Source of the DNA: Panaeolus papilionaceus | Lineage: Eukaryota; Basidiomycota; Agaricomycetes; Agaricales | Length of the DNA stretch: 64,000 bases | Direction of reading: 5' to 3' | Assembly (NCBI GenBank): GCA_015501605.1 | Contig: JADNRZ010000002.1 | Location: 2,232,001 to 2,296,000 of the forward strand | Shown here: one piece after another, positions 11,670 through 21,909 of the stretch | Layout of the letters: each line of letters starts with the position of its first letter | How positions within the stretch are numbered: position 1 is the first letter of the stretch | Made by a program: the position numbers and the translations under genes | The notes under the pieces: model-generated | Told to the model about the DNA's origin: nothing | Database searches by the model: none | What the model saw: only the letters and a program-made list of their open reading frames with translations

Positions 11670-12719
11670 ATGGAATCTCAATCTAACAGAATCCCTCGTC
11701 CTAGAAACGCTTTCATGATTTTTCGTGCTCAATTCTCGAACAATAACAAGATTTCGAAGGACGTCGAACATGACCATCGCCAAATTAGCAGAATCGTTGG
11801 TCATTGTTGGAACAAGATGTCCGAAGAGGAGAAGCAGGTTTGGAGGGACAAGGCTCACCAGGAGAAGCTCGAACATATGCAAAAGTATCCGAATTATCGA
11901 TTCACTCCTTTGACTCGAACCAAGAAACCTCTCAAGCGTAACACAAAGCGCAACTCGGAGGAGGATATGCAACGTTGTCGACGCGTAGCTGATCTTCTTC
12001 TTCAGGGAAAGCAGGGTGATGAACTTGTTGCTGCTGTCAACACCGTACCACCCTCCTTCGAACCTCCATCTCCTTCCCTTTGTCAAGTTCCTCAGTATTA
12101 CACTCGAGATCCCAATTCTACTCCACCTTTCCGTAGCCCTTTACTCCCTCCATCAGATCCTTTACCTATCGTCAACGAGAATATACCATCTTCACCGGTA
12201 TGTTTTTGAATTTTATTATTCCTTCCTTTTTATTGACCATTTCCCCTTTGTTAGCTTTCATCATCATCCTTACCCTCCGCTGATGAGTTCACACTCGACC
12301 ATGATTCACATGCCCCGACATCAGCCAAGGATTCTCTTCTGACCTTCGAGGCAACAGCAAATTCCCAATCGTTCGACCCACCCCAATTTCCTCAGCAGTA
12401 TCACCCCGCTTTTCAGGTGCACCCTAGATCTACTTTCTATTCTCAGTCCCAATTCCCTGAGGACCAGTCCCAACATCAACAGCAGTGCTATGATATCTCC
12501 AACGTCCCTCTTGTCACTTCCCATAACCCATATTCCATCCACGATCAATCACTCGCCCTTTCCACCTGTACTGTAAACGTTCCATGCGCGTATCCTAGGC
12601 GTGCTCATTCTCAGGTCGACGAAAATGTCCTTCACCTTCACCACGTCCATGAATACAATCTTTATTCTGGGCACGATCCAGTGCTTACCACTTTCCCACC
12701 ACCACGTCCATACTATTAG
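11670..12719 (+). CDS. HMG-box (MATA_HMG class) transcription factor
   Basis: Two exons, join(11670..12197, 12255..12719), 330 residues. Residues 7-75 form a sequence-specific HMG box: RPRNAFMIFRAQF, then HRQISRIVGHCWNKMSEEEK and YPNYRFTPLTR, the pattern of the Ste11/Prf1 and mating-type HMG family. A basic patch after the box (RTKKPLKRNTKRN) can serve as nuclear signal. The remainder is Pro/Ser/His/Gln-rich and disordered. In basidiomycetes such factors bind pheromone-response-type elements and regulate mating or fruiting, but there is no pheromone or homeodomain gene here to tie it to a mating locus. The ATG chosen is the only one after the TATA box in frame with the box. Confidence 0.85.
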
Positions 12720-12859
12720 GGGCTATTTATACTATCTTATCACATCCTGTACGGACATTCATTCTAATTTTCCGCACATCATGTATCCTGCCCTTCGCTG
12801 GCCATCTTATGGGGTAGATTCAATGATGAAATACTTGTTTTTGTCTATACTTTTGCTAT

Positions 12860-13891
12860 TTAAGACACTATTTCGAAAGCACGAACACTCCTTACCGAAC
12901 GAAGTCACGCACCCTACAATGTCAGCCCCTGCCCTTCTCGTCCTGTCGGCCGCTTCCTTCAAAGTAATTCCGCCAACGCCAATAATTTTGATGTCGATTA
13001 ATCCTGTCTTGCGTGATTCGTCGGAGGACAAACGCTCCTTGAACGTCATGACATTTCCTAATGCTAGCGTGTGCAGAAGCTCTCCTCCAACTCCCCCCAA
13101 ACCTGTTGGCACCGGCAAAACTGGAAGTCAGACTTCCTCCAACTTGTTTTGCAAAAACATGCTATTTCCCAGGGTGTTTGTGCAAGTCAAGAACGAAAAG
13201 GGGTTCTTTCCGTCTCTGCCAAAGGTTTTGAGGCCCCGATTACGTCCAAAAACTGATCTCGATAAGTATAGGGTGGCAGCTTTAAACCCATAGCGAGATT
13301 TAGATCACTGTAATGCGCCTCTGCTTAAACGGCTAGAAGAGGAAGGAGTCTCAATTCGATGTCCAGACGGTAGCAAATTCGGGGTGTTGGGACAAGATGT
13401 GTTCAACTCCATGCCTACACGAGATGAAAATATGGCATTGTCTGTGACCGCCTTGTTTCTCAATCCCCGGATAGCTTGCACCATACTCTGCAATATATTG
13501 GGATGTGACGTCGTAGTACTGATGATGATGGGTTTATTAGAAGTGGAAGTGGGGTTCAACTTCAACACCTCTTCGACCCATGCGAGGTATTGTGACAATG
13601 GAAACAGGGAGCAACCATACGAGTTTATCGTTGATATCGATCCTGTCGCAAAAGCGACCTTTTTTGATGTGTAAGGTCTGAAAAAAAAAAAAAAAAAAAC
13701 TGGATGCATGAACAAAAATTTACACTGTGTTCTTCGTTTTCGGGGTACCCCGATGGAGTAGCCGTACGAGTCGTGACAGCGCCTGTATATGGGGAGTTGT
13801 AAAGGTCAACAAGTTGTTATAGATCGGACGACCAGGTATAGGAAGCTTTCAAAAGAGCCGGCTCAATCTGGGGCGTGTTGACAAGCACCAT
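12860..13891 (-). pseudogene. Decayed dihydroorotate dehydrogenase (pyrimidine synthesis) gene
   Basis: Reading leftwards, scattered frames match successive parts of a fungal dihydroorotate dehydrogenase: an N-terminal part from ATG 13891 with NSPYTGAVTTRTAT, then INSYGCSLFPLSQYLAWVEE, NTSCPNTPNL, LAMGLKLPPYTYRDQFLDV, NPFSFLTCTNTLGNS, PTGLGGVGGELLHTLALGNV, IKIIGVGGIT, RAGADIVGC and a terminal RAFEIVS. They are separated by at least three frame changes (near 13310, 13200 and 12880) and by in-frame stops at 13817-13819 and 13128-13130. The order and spacing are preserved, so this is one gene that lost function, not chance. An intron probably remains around 13680-13725, with an A/T homopolymer at its acceptor. 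The FMN enzyme normally oxidises dihydroorotate to orotate; a functional copy must lie elsewhere. The plus-strand frame covering the same DNA is a shadow. Confidence 0.85.
13681..13699. repeat. 19-base A/T homopolymer
   Basis: Nineteen A on the plus strand, the polypyrimidine tract before an AG acceptor on the minus strand inside the dihydroorotate dehydrogenase pseudogene. Its length is prone to slippage. Confidence 0.8.
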
Positions 13892-14090
13892 CGTCGCGGC
13901 CAGTTGGGATATTCAGGACAAGTCAATGGCAGAAGATATTCAAAGTAGGGTTTCCCATTGATGTGCTTCCATCAGGTGATATAGCAAGATAAGACATGCA
14001 ATTTGGTTCTGATTGCTTCGGATTAGTATTGTACCGCATGCTTACATGCATGTCCATCGAAAGTGTATAATATCAAGTACGATTGCTCAA

Positions 14091-14978
14091 TCACTTCAGC
14101 AATTCTTCCCGTTCCAGGACCGATTTCTCGAGTTTGATCAAGATGGTAATTCTATTGGCATGCTGAGATGTTGGTGTATTATGTGCCGTTACTCGAGCCG
14201 GCTAGACACGCAAGGCGATCGGTTCTAGATCAGTACACTTGAGCGTGAAGAGAAAATGACATACAAAACATAGTCCATCCAGAACTGCTTCCACGATGCC
14301 AGCGGTAAAGGACGAACAACTCAGTTGGCTCATATCTCTAGGGACAGATATATGACGCTCAATCGGAGGGTCGTTGTCAATGATCATGTCTACGACAATT
14401 AGAAAATGAGGCGATCAGGTTTCACCATGAAATGCTTACATTCATCAGAGTTTTCAACGCTACGTTCGATGGCATCGGCAGCCTTACCAAAAACCGCCTT
14501 CCAAACGTTGGTGTGTATCATCATCAGCACAGAAAGAAGTTTGATTTCGCGCTTAGGAGTCTTTGAGGAGCCTTCCGCCCTCCATACCATGAGCTCAAGG
14601 ACTCTTGTTCCTATACGATAGCCCAATGTATTCAACCTACGAACATGGTGAGATCGTCAGAGGGTCCAGAATTGACACTTCAACTCACTGACGTTCCAAG
14701 TCATTTATCCCACTAACACGCTTTTGAGTGTATTGTACCATTTCGGAAAATAAGAAAGCGAACGCCGCTGCAGAAACCTCTGTACCACGAGTTTTGTTCA
14801 GGTTACGGTCGTAGATATTAGGGCGGTTTTGGTTAGACTTATTTCCTGATACGACGGCATGTATAGAAGGAGCTGAAGGTAATGAAAAACGAGTGGAACT
14901 TGTTGGTGAATGATGTTCTGAAGACTGAGAAGAATTTGAGACGACAGAAAGTCGTGGATGTGGCTGAGTGTAAGCCAT
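14091..14978 (-). CDS. TRS31: TRAPP complex subunit 5 (Trs31/TRAPPC5)
   Basis: Four exons, complement(join(14091..14201, 14265..14389, 14440..14636, 14689..14978)), 240 residues, near the family length. TRAPP is the Rab guanine-nucleotide exchange complex that tethers ER-to-Golgi vesicles; this subunit has the Bet3-like alpha/beta fold and is in the core. After a Ser-rich leader of about 50 residues come the family blocks NIYDRNLNKTRGTEVS, FLFSEMVQYTQKRVSGI, LGYRIGTRVLEL, ERHISVPRDMSQLSCSSFTAGIVEA and a C-terminal ARVTAHNTP ... RITILIKLEKSVLEREE. ATG 14978 is used because the frame upstream of it has no other ATG. It shares a 110-bp divergent promoter with the BTB gene. Confidence 0.95.
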
Positions 14979-15058
14979 GGATGCTGTAAAAGGTACTAGA
15001 GGGAAGCTTGGCAAGTTGTTGAAGTTAGTTCAAGTTGTATACAAGTTATTGATTTGAG

Positions 15059-15066
15059 TATAAATA
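15059..15066 (+). promoter_or_regulatory. TATA-like element close to BTB gene start
   Basis: TATAAATA on the plus strand ends 22 bases before the predicted ATG of the BTB gene. If used, transcription would begin about at the ATG, giving almost no leader, so either the mRNA has a very short 5' end or the element is not functional. Confidence 0.4.
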
Positions 15067-15088
15067 GCACCTTGTCAGGCTCTGTCTC

Positions 15089-17833
15089 ATGCACTCACCT
15101 GGTCCTTCTGCTTCGGATATCCAATCTCACCTATACTCATCTTTCCTCCAAGCAAGTACTTATGATGTAGCAATATGTGTCACTGGGAATTGGAGGGCAG
15201 TATATAAATTACACAGAGTCGTTCTAATTCAATCTGTAATCCCCAGTCCTTGTTTAGTCATCATTTCACTAATCATTTCCTACAGGGTTTCTTCAGATCT
15301 TTATTTACAGCAGGCTTCGCAGAATCTACATCGAGAACTACCCATAAGGATGGTGGAGATGAAATTCATGTGGTCTTCGATGACTACAATATTACAAGGC
15401 CTGGTGAGTTTCAAGGCTCTTGATAAGCGCTTCGATGCTGATAATCTCAACCTGCAGCGTTCGAGTGAGATCTCAACTTTCTATCCACTTTAAGCTATTT
15501 TCTAAAAATTACTATGCAGGATTTGCATATCACGATTATATGGTGGTGGCCCACCATTGCATATCTCCCCCAACTTGATTCCTACAGCGGCACATCCCCT
15601 CACACCTCCATTCTCAGGTGTCAAGGAATCTGACGATGTCCCTCCAGGAAAACAGCCTGCAACACCCAGGTTTCTTTTGTCGCTGCTTTCCACAGCTATA
15701 TATTTGTCAATACCTGCAGTGGCATCTCAAGCTTTGGCGCTGATTCTCAAGACGATTGGTCCCACCACCGTCGTTGGTTACCTCAATTTCGCTTGCGGCA
15801 GGTCGATCACTTTCTCTCACCTGGAACCGGACGAAATCAAGCCAGCTGTAGGTCTCGAGAATGTAGCCCAAGCGGTGGAGGAGTCTCTGTCACGTCAAAC
15901 CTCGCTATCCTCTTTGAGAACCGTCAACGAGGGATTGAAGTCAGGTTCATCGCCGACGCCAACCATAACCACAGCAGATCATGGATCTCTGTCTACAGAA
16001 GACGGGTCGTCTGACATACATGATGGTAGTCGTGGACACTGGTCGACGAATGAGCCCTTGCATCATTATGGAGCAGTATCTGATAAGATTGGAGAGAGTT
16101 GTGCATGCTGGCTCGCACGATGGGCTGTCGATTTGCTTCACCTCGAGGCTCCCGATGCCTTCCATCTCCACGACTCTCGCTCGAGATCACAGAGCATGTC
16201 AAGCATACGAGATAAGTCCGGGGTTGTTGCACCAGTGTTCATATCCCGCCAGATACCGACCATCCTACGAACAGGGGGTTTGACCGCTAAATGGATCGCC
16301 GCCTTGGTATCAGCAGATACTCTCTTTGTGCCCAATGAGCGCGGTCGCTATAAGTTCGCCCGAACAGTTGTGGAGCTCAGGAGGAAGAACGGCATCATTG
16401 CAGAAGAAGAGGAGGTTTGGACGAAGATGTTTGAAGAGGGCATTTACTACTGTAACCTGGTCAGTCGTGTTTGCTTCTTCCACAGGATCGCTGCTAATAC
16501 ACAGGAGAAATAGGGATTTGACGATATATTACACATATCTCAAGATATATCACCATCGACTAAGCGTCCATACGTCCCCTTGTCTGTTTTACAAGCGGCT
16601 CATTGGACACAGTCTTTGATACGCCACCAGGTAACCTGTAGGATGACCAGCTCTTCTTCACCTGTAACACCATCTCCTTCTGCAAAAGAAAAGGAACTCG
16701 GCATTTCTGTCACTACTGCAGATATCCTCACCAAATCGTCTGGCGTCGCCGGTGTTGCTAGTGCCGACAACACCTCCACATTCTATTATCCGGTTCTGGG
16801 AGACATGTCGCTTAGAATAGGGGACAATGGCGGTCATTCCGGCTCAACACCGGAAGCTACTCCTTCGTCGATGGAAGAGCTATTCAGTCCTTCACACTCG
16901 TCGCTGTCGAGACCTTCGCGTTCTCAAGGGCAGACAGGACACGAACACGCTGCAACTTCGACACCGACATCAACCAAGATATTGACAACCGAGTCGGCCT
17001 TCTTTGGGTTGCTCAACCCGAGAGTGACAGCGACAAATTGTAAAGATCATGACACAAACGTGAATGCACGATGGACACCGTATCCGCCCTACAGGTTTTC
17101 CGTTGAATTCTGGGACCTAGACTGGTTGAAGGAGAAATCTCGTTTACATTCGCAAACGATTTGGCACGCAGGAAGCTTATTCAACGTATATGTTCAGGTA
17201 GTCAGGAAGAAAGGCCAGGCGCAGTTGGGAATATATCTGCATCGGCAATCGCATGTCGACCCCATACCAGCATCCAGCACACCGGCCACCAATGGTACAC
17301 CAACAACCAGTCCGGCTGCTGCCAGCGGAACAACGGTTCCGCTGGAGCGCACCCTTCACCTTAGACAACCCTCACTTCCTTCTTTGTTGTCCCAGGCGGC
17401 ATCGTATTCTGGTAATCCGAATCACTATTCACCATCGATTCATCCTCCTCATCGCAGTGCCACGCCAGCTAGTACAGCAAACGCCCACCCTTCTCCACCA
17501 TCCCCTTCGTCATCTCCACCTTCGATTTCTATCCTAACGTCCGCCGGTATTCCAGCAACAACTATGTTACCTACACCGGCCCAACCCTATAGAGACCCAC
17601 GCTCATCGATATCGGCTTATTTTGCTATCACCTGTGCGAGTGCGACAGGCTCGTCCCAAACCCGATTCAGCAGCTCTCCTGATGTCTTTTCTGTCAGTCA
17701 GAGTTGGGGATGGAAATCTAGTTCCTTACGAACAGAAGAGTTCATGGAGATTGGTACTCAGACATTATCTGTAACCCTCTCCCGCAGCAAGGAAATCAGT
17801 CTTCGTGCAACTGTGCTTTTGGGTCTCGTCTAA
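15089..17833 (+). CDS. Large BTB/POZ-domain protein (germ cell-less-like)
   Basis: Model join(15089..15235, 15286..15403, 15458..15464, 15520..16459, 16514..17833), 843 residues. Residues about 15-100 make a BTB domain: SDIQSHLYSSFLQ, STYDVAICVTGNW, YKLHRVVL, GFFRSLFTAGF, IHVVFDDYNITRPAFEICISRLYGGGP. The middle contains helical segments interrupted by Ser-rich linkers, and near residue 600 a conserved beta block reads RFSVEFWDLDWLKEKSRLHS ... AGSLFNVYVQVVRKKGQAQLG; the last 200 residues are Pro/Ser-rich with an ordered end. BTB proteins dimerise and often recruit Cul3 ubiquitin ligase or transcriptional partners; fungal members of this long type are uncharacterised. The 7-nt exon 15458..15464 is required to join the BTB strand ITRP to AFEICISRLYGGG. 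The gene faces Trs31 across 110 bp. Confidence 0.85.
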
Positions 17834-19242
17834 GCTTCTTCCCTTTCAAGTTCTCATCGCAAATGGTAAACGGATTGGGACTTTTCATACTCTGCTCATC
17901 TCTCTTCAATTAATTACATTTGATATCCATCGCTTTTGTTAGTAACCCCGGGTTATCTGGCTTTCTTCCATTTTATGCAACGCACAAACTTGATACCAGG
18001 TAGATGCTCTGTCTCGGCGCCTTTTTCGTCTACTCATCTTCATCGTGCTATTATTGTATACATAATTTTGTATAGCTAAATTCAATTTGTATATGCGACT
18101 TGGTTCACCGGTTAACGTTGTGCATCACTCGAATGAATAGTGTCGATCTGCACGTGCACTGATCCATTCTTGAAGATCATCAGTCGGATTCAGGCCGTTG
18201 TACGCCGTGGCGTTGTTTGTCGTTCTTCCCTCATGCAACCTACATACGCATCGTGATCTTGGGCATTCTATGAAGTGCTTCATATACTGAACGCCGATTG
18301 CAAATGACCGTTATGCCATGGCGTTGATGCTAATCGCGAAACCGTCTCAACTTTGTCTGAGGGTTCTTCATTCTCGTAGCTTGGACAGTTGTGCTCGATA
18401 TCTCAGCTTGATGCGCGTTTTCAACCTCCATATGACCCTTGGATGCATCCTATGACACGTTGTGTTCCAACTCGTTCCCGGTTAAAGCCTACAGTTCGGG
18501 TCAGGCAGGGTCCACAGCTGGTAGTTGTATTGACACTGGTCACTGGTGCGTCGTGTATGTCACGAGTGGATGCGCTGATAAATGCAAAGAGGGGGTTCAT
18601 GAATTCATGCTCATACTGGCAATCCATGTAAACGCCATACAGCCCTTTGGAGCCTTGGAGAGGTTGTCGTGACGAGGACACCCACGATTTACAAACATTT
18701 GAACCTGACCCTCAAGGAGTCTCAGTCAGCGGAATCACCAACATCCCCTTGTGCTTTATTAATCACGTGTCGAGTATTAACAATTCATTCACGAGATTCT
18801 GAAATTGAAATTGCAAAACAAAAAAAAACTGATTTACTCGGATTTTCACAGTTACCCGTTTTTTAAAGTGCAGACCAGCGTTATTTTTACGCGTTAGACC
18901 ACCCTATCTTCGACTTCATATATAATTCACTTTCTTCTACTTTTGCTTCCTTTTTTTCTATATAATATATAGTACAACCTTGACCGACATAAAGTCGTCC
19001 CACGGCGTGCTCTGGTATCTAAGCATCATACCCCCTTCCAAATTTCTGACTAACTGACACTTAGAATTCACACTCGTCTAACGCGGTACATTATAGTCTC
19101 CGTATTATCTCGACTTTCAATCTCACGACTAGCACCCTGACACTCGCGTTCGACAACCGAACGACTTTGTAGTGTCCCCACAACCAATTTGGGTCTTCGC
19201 TCCCTTCTCACATATTATATCGCCACGTCTCGTCCTCCTCTC
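17834..19242. other. Intergenic region without recognised gene
   Basis: About 1.4 kb between two rightward genes. It holds the 3' UTR of the BTB gene and the promoter of the FAD protein. ORFs of 60-86 codons around 18389-18681 exist in several overlapping frames and both strands but lack motifs and consistent splice context. A T-rich stretch with TATA-like sequence (about 18920-18975) precedes the next gene by roughly 270 bases. No RNA gene was recognised. Confidence 0.5.
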
Positions 19243-21048
19243 ATGCCTCGAACAGTTCGAGTTGCCGTCATTGGCAGCGGTCTTGCTGGGCTGACCGCGG
19301 CTCACCTCCTGACACGGCCTCACACCAACGAAGATGTAGATTTCGAGGTGCATTTGTTCGAAAAGGTGAGATGAGATGCATTGAAGTCCGGTGCCTCTTT
19401 TGACGATCCCTAACCATTCATTTAGGCCTCGCAAATTGGCATGGATTCCGCATCTATTTCCATAGAAAGCCCAGGGCTTGAGAGAGATTGGAGAATAGAT
19501 GTACCAATGAGGTCATTTCAAGGAGGTTGGGGTCCCATCATTTATTTATTTTTTTGTCCAAGCTGCCTCTAATCCTTCAACAGGATATTATACTCAACTC
19601 ATAGCCATGTATAAAAGCATCGGCGTCATGTTTCGACAGTCTGACTTCTCTTACTCATTTTCGACCCTCACACAAACGCACAACTCTGCTCGTTCGATAT
19701 CGACGACTTTCATTTACAACGGAAGTTCAGGCTCCGCCGGAATCAGTCAACCTTCGGCACTATCTGGACAGGGAAAACAGGCAAAGTCTGGAGCTGTCGC
19801 ATCATTTGCGGATTGGGTATGGAGTTCCATGCTCTTTATATACATGTCTTTCCATTTGGTGCTGTGTTATCTCATAACGCTATACCATTCGCTTCCCTTA
19901 TGCCGGCACCAACGTCTCAAGAGCATGATCTTCAAAGACTGGCTTGTCAGTGTAAAACCTGATGGCATCATTTCCAGATTTATGGGTCTTGATGTTGCAT
20001 GGCTTGACTACGTTCAGCATATATTGATTCCATTGTTCTCTGCTGTTTGCACGGCCCCGGAAGACGATGTTCTCCATCACCCGGTCGAGGAGTTTTTGGG
20101 TACGCGTCGTCTCGTTTTTATGATGCAATCAAGGCTGACAGTCAAATAGACTATATCTGGCTGACTCTGGGAACACATCATTATGTGACGTCGAACGGTG
20201 TGCGTCAAGTCGTTGAACTTTTGACATCAAATCTTCATCACATTCACCTGGCTTCCCCCATCGTTGCTATCCTGCCCGATCCCAACAACTCGGAGGAGAT
20301 TTCAATTCAATGTACCCAAAACAACGTCGCGCAAAGTTACAACGGTTTTCATCATCTAATATTCGCTACTCAGGCTTCAGGTGCTATTCCGCTGCTGGAA
20401 TCGTATATTGCCAATCTCCCACCCACATTAAATCACCGGAGTACAGCGCTGTACGATACGGTTACATGTCTGAAGGCATTTAGGCAGTGCACCTCGATTG
20501 TCATCAATCATACGGACGGTACTCTATTGCCGGATAACAACCTCGATTTACGGCAACTCAATCTAATCACACAAAATACGTCCTCGAGCATCCAACAAGA
20601 GAAGGTGTCGGAGTACTGTGTAGCACCGACCTATACAATGGCGACACATGTTCTACGACGCCCAGCAGGATATCCATCTAGTTCGCCAACTGTTTATCAA
20701 ACCACTAACCCTTTGGTCCCTCCTAGAAAGGAGGATATCCTGAGCATCGCTAAGTTCGAGCGCGGAATAGTGACGAAGGACAGCAAAGAGTCATTGGAGC
20801 TGCTCTCGTTGGTCAAATCCAAATCATGGTGGCAGTGCCCTTATCAGGCAGAGACTTGCCTTGGACCTCTTCAAGGCGCGTTGTCGGATTCAAACAAGCG
20901 CGAAGCTCCTATTTGGTTCTGTGGGTCCTATGCTCATTCCGGAATACCGCTCCTCGAAGGATGTGTCATCAGCGCGCGAAATGTAGTTGAACAGGGAATT
21001 CACGAGTATGAAGGAGTTAAATGGAAAGAGGCACCATGGAGGACGTAA
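19243..21048 (+). CDS. FAD/NAD(P)-binding amine-oxidase-like oxidoreductase
   Basis: Four exons, join(19243..19365, 19426..19525, 19584..20099, 20150..21048), 545 residues. The N-terminus has a clean dinucleotide-binding start, VRVAVIGSGLAGLTAAHLL, with the acidic beta-2 end at FEVHLFEK, and the C-terminus has the second FAD contact block WFCGSYAHSGIPLLEGCVISARN. Between them are GGYYTQLIAMYKSIGV, the conserved FSAVCTAPEDDVLHHP VEEF segment and TLGTHHYVTSNGVRQVV. A hydrophobic stretch (about residues 150-180, SSMLFIYMSFHLVLCYLITL) may anchor it to a membrane. The family oxidises amines or desaturates substrates using FAD, but the substrate cannot be told from sequence; carotenoid-desaturase-like or cyclopropane-synthase-linked proteins look alike. 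Its stop lies 70 bp from the convergent Ump1 stop. Confidence 0.82.
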
Positions 21049-21118
21049 TATACCGAACGTTTAAATCGGATTCATCAGTCGTCGATTATTACATGTACAT
21101 GCAAGTAAGGTTACTATT

Positions 21119-21755
21119 TTAATTGCTGGATTTCTTCTCGAATTCTTTGTGAAGGTCGAATGGTGCGACAGAGTCGGATCCTAAACAAGATCGTTATGAG
21201 TTGTTGAGGCAGGTTCACGAGGATAATATAGCTACCCAAAAAGACATCTGCTGGTCCAATCAGCGTATCACGACCCATTAGAATGTCGAGATGGACATTG
21301 GACGGACGCATTGTGGGCAAATGCGACATCTATACATGGTCAAGATAAGCGTGTATAAACAGATATTGAAGACTATACTCACTCCCGACGCCACGATCTT
21401 GCGTTCCATGAGCTTTCGCATTGGTGCATGCATACCGAAGACGTTTCGTTCCATAGTCAGCTTCAGATTGTCTTGTGTTGCATCCCACTGGAACAATTAT
21501 CAGCATAGTTTCCTCATAAAAAGTGTTTAAATATAATGCTACGTTTTCAACGCGGTCCTTGAAACCACCAGTAGATTTGACCTCGGCCTCTAAGCTTCGT
21601 GGACCATACTGAAGGCTATCGTGAAGACCAAGAGAATTTGAGGTTGACTGAATAGATGCAGTCCTTGAAGAAGAGGCTGGTATAATACGAAGAGATGAGT
21701 CCTATATAGTATTGTTAGTATATATGATAAAACATTATAATAATATAGATACCAT
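21119..21755 (-). CDS. UMP1: Proteasome maturation factor Ump1 (POMP)
   Basis: Five exons, complement(join(21119..21180, 21236..21329, 21383..21487, 21543..21701, 21753..21755)), 140 residues. Ump1 helps assemble 20S proteasome half-mers and is the first substrate of the finished particle. Seen: SLGLHDSLQYGPRSLEAEV, WDATQDNLKLTMERNVFGMH, APMRKLMERKIVAS and RPSNVHLDILMGRD, followed by the C-terminal FDLHKEFEKK. These are all characteristic of fungal Ump1. The first coding exon is only the ATG: it sits directly before a GTATCT donor and is joined to GAC TCA. Divergent from the RanBPM gene with 154 bp between starts. Confidence 0.93.
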
Positions 21756-21909
21756 GATGGATGAGATTGAAGAGAAAGAAACTGACAATGAGGAGACGCG
21801 TAAGTACTATCAAGCTGTCCAACACGTGATGTGATATAAAGAGTGTGTGCTTGAATGGGCAATGTCAGTCAATGTCATTTGACTTAGTAAATCCTTTTAA
21901 ACTGATACA

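Noticed and set aside
12601..13293. 230-codon plus-strand frame
   Set aside because: The frame overlaps the end of the HMG gene and runs antisense to the dihydroorotate dehydrogenase pseudogene; the minus strand carries the recognisable homology.
18389..18681. Overlapping frames of 77-86 codons
   Set aside because: Three frames overlap on both strands, with no conserved motif or splicing pattern; not supported as a gene.
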